From assembly GCA_030549495.1 (NCBI GenBank), contig JAUIRK010001052.1, forward strand, positions 1,054,001 to 1,118,000: DNA of 64,000 nucleotides, in the 5' to 3' direction. This document shows, piece after piece, positions 62,851 to 64,000 of this stretch. The stretch comes from Nectonema munidae. Its lineage: Eukaryota; Nematomorpha; Nectonematoida; Nectonematidae. A program made the position numbers and the translations under genes. Every line of letters begins with the position of its first letter. Position 1 is the stretch's first letter. The notes beneath the pieces are model-generated. The model was not told the DNA's origin. It was given only the letters and a program-made list of their open reading frames with translations, and did not search any database.

Positions 62851-63721
62851 AGCTCAACCTGTAGAAGATTGATAATAAAAAATGGTATCCAGGGCATAAA
62901 TTTTCATCCAGATCCATCCTGAGATAGACACATATCAAGTGTAAATGTAAGCAGAATTGTAATTGATAAAAAGCTCCTTTATGAGAAACGCGGACATTGG
63001 AGGGCGCTTAATTTTTTTTCCAGAAGCCAAAAATCGTAAGGCTCCCGTAGCGCATTGAGGAATTTGAACGAAGGGGACTGAAGGAATTTTCATAGGGTCA
63101 AATCTTTTTCCAAAGGGGGTGGCAAAAAGATTCGTAGAGGGCAAGGCCCAATTCTGGTTACCCGTCTTAATTACAATTTTACGTAAAAAATTAAATAGTG
63201 GATTACAGCCAAGCTTTCAACAAGCCTTTTTTCGTCTTTTATAAAAAATGGTCTCAAGTCATGTTTTAACTAAATAGCTCAAAAAATAGACTTTTAATTT
63301 GTATTTAAAATTCGTCCCTGGTCAAAACGTCTCAAAGGTGCTTAGTCACAACAGTTGAAAATCGAAACCACCGATGAGCAAAACTGCCGAAACTAAGTTC
63401 TCTAACTCTAGAGAAAAATTACGACGCCTCTAACTCTAACATTAATCCAAACTCTGATATTTAAAATAATTGAAATTAAAACATAAAACTCATACAATAG
63501 AAAATTTAAGTGAAACATTTTCAAGTAGAGGAATTTTGGTATTGAATAGTTGACAGTTTTGTTTATGTTAATTCATCAGTTTCGTAGCTAGAGAGTGTGC
63601 AGCCCACAGGACCAGTCAGAGACATTCCCCCAATGAAAATTTGTCCAGTTAATAATTAAAAAAAAAAGATTTCACCAGCTATTAAAATATTTTTCTGTAT
63701 TTTCAAATTGTTTGTAAGATG

Positions 63722-63872
63722 TCAATTAGTTAGTAAGGTTGATTAGTTAGGTAGATAGAAAATAGGTTATTTAGTTAATTAACATGTTAGTCGATTATTA
63801 CGCTAGTTAGTTACTAACTTATTTAATGGATTAATTAGTTAGTAGAATTAGTTAATTCGTTTTTTAGCTATT
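63722..63872 (+). repeat. Degenerate TTAG tandem repeat
   Basis: Repeated TTAGTTAG with variants (TTAGGTAG, TTAATTAAC, GTTAGTTAC) over about 150 bp, a decayed tetranucleotide satellite. Confidence 0.75.
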
Positions 63873-64000
63873 TGGGTAGAGAGCTTACTATACACCTTGA
63901 TAGTTTACATTTTGACCCTTTAAATTAAATTTTGTAATATTTTGGCATACAAGCATAAAATAGCATCGAATTTTACAAATAATAATTATTGTTTTTCAAT

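Noticed and set aside
62935-63144. Minus-strand frame MPSTNLFATPFGKRFDPMK
   Set aside because: No homology recognised, no splice context. The composition fits a worn repeat.

Overview
This is an AT-rich animal nuclear window with long introns and a very high load of transposable-element relics. Two host genes were recovered exon by exon, both on the + strand. I see no operons, rRNA, CRISPR array or LTR retrovirus-like element. The two proteins, the short AT-rich introns beside multi-kilobase ones, and the mix of hAT, piggyBac, LINE, Penelope and tRNA-derived SINE relics suggest an arthropod or another invertebrate, possibly a crustacean. That is inference only.

Host gene 1 (about 8.14-31.30 kb) encodes a SUN-domain protein of the inner nuclear membrane, a LINC-complex component. 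Fifteen exons join with consistent splice phases into 624 codons plus stop. The order is an N-terminal basic/serine-rich nucleoplasmic part, a 29-nt microexon, hydrophobic membrane segments, phase-0 coiled-coil exons and a canonical C-terminal SUN domain. A poly(A) signal lies 74 nt past the stop. Its introns hold a LINE split by a DDE-type transposon, a second LINE fragment, a 78-bp duplication, and a ZBED5-type hAT element containing a piggyBac relic.

Host gene 2 (about 41.4-60.8 kb) encodes mitochondrial ribosomal protein mS27 (MRPS27). Nine or more exons were recovered. The first exon and the junction after exon 2 are unresolved. The best 3' end is a lysine-rich exon at 60.6 kb followed by AATAAA. 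The preceding intron carries an almost complete piggyBac with TTAA ends, itself inserted in a hAT-like element with TAGGGTTTGC termini. Other introns hold two tRNA-derived SINE copies, a hAT relic, a TTAA-flanked MITE and an RTE-like LINE tail.

The flanks and the intergenic region are repeats. 0-8 kb has a hAT fragment, copies of a palindromic MITE that targets (TA)n, a roughly 300-bp (CA)n tract and a near-perfect 753-bp tandem duplication. 31.3-41.4 kb has a nest of hAT relics in both orientations inside a GGCGGAT-ended element, a LINE 3' end, a Penelope-like fragment, two further MITEs and another LINE tail. 60.9-64 kb is mostly featureless, with a SINE fragment and a degenerate TTAG repeat.
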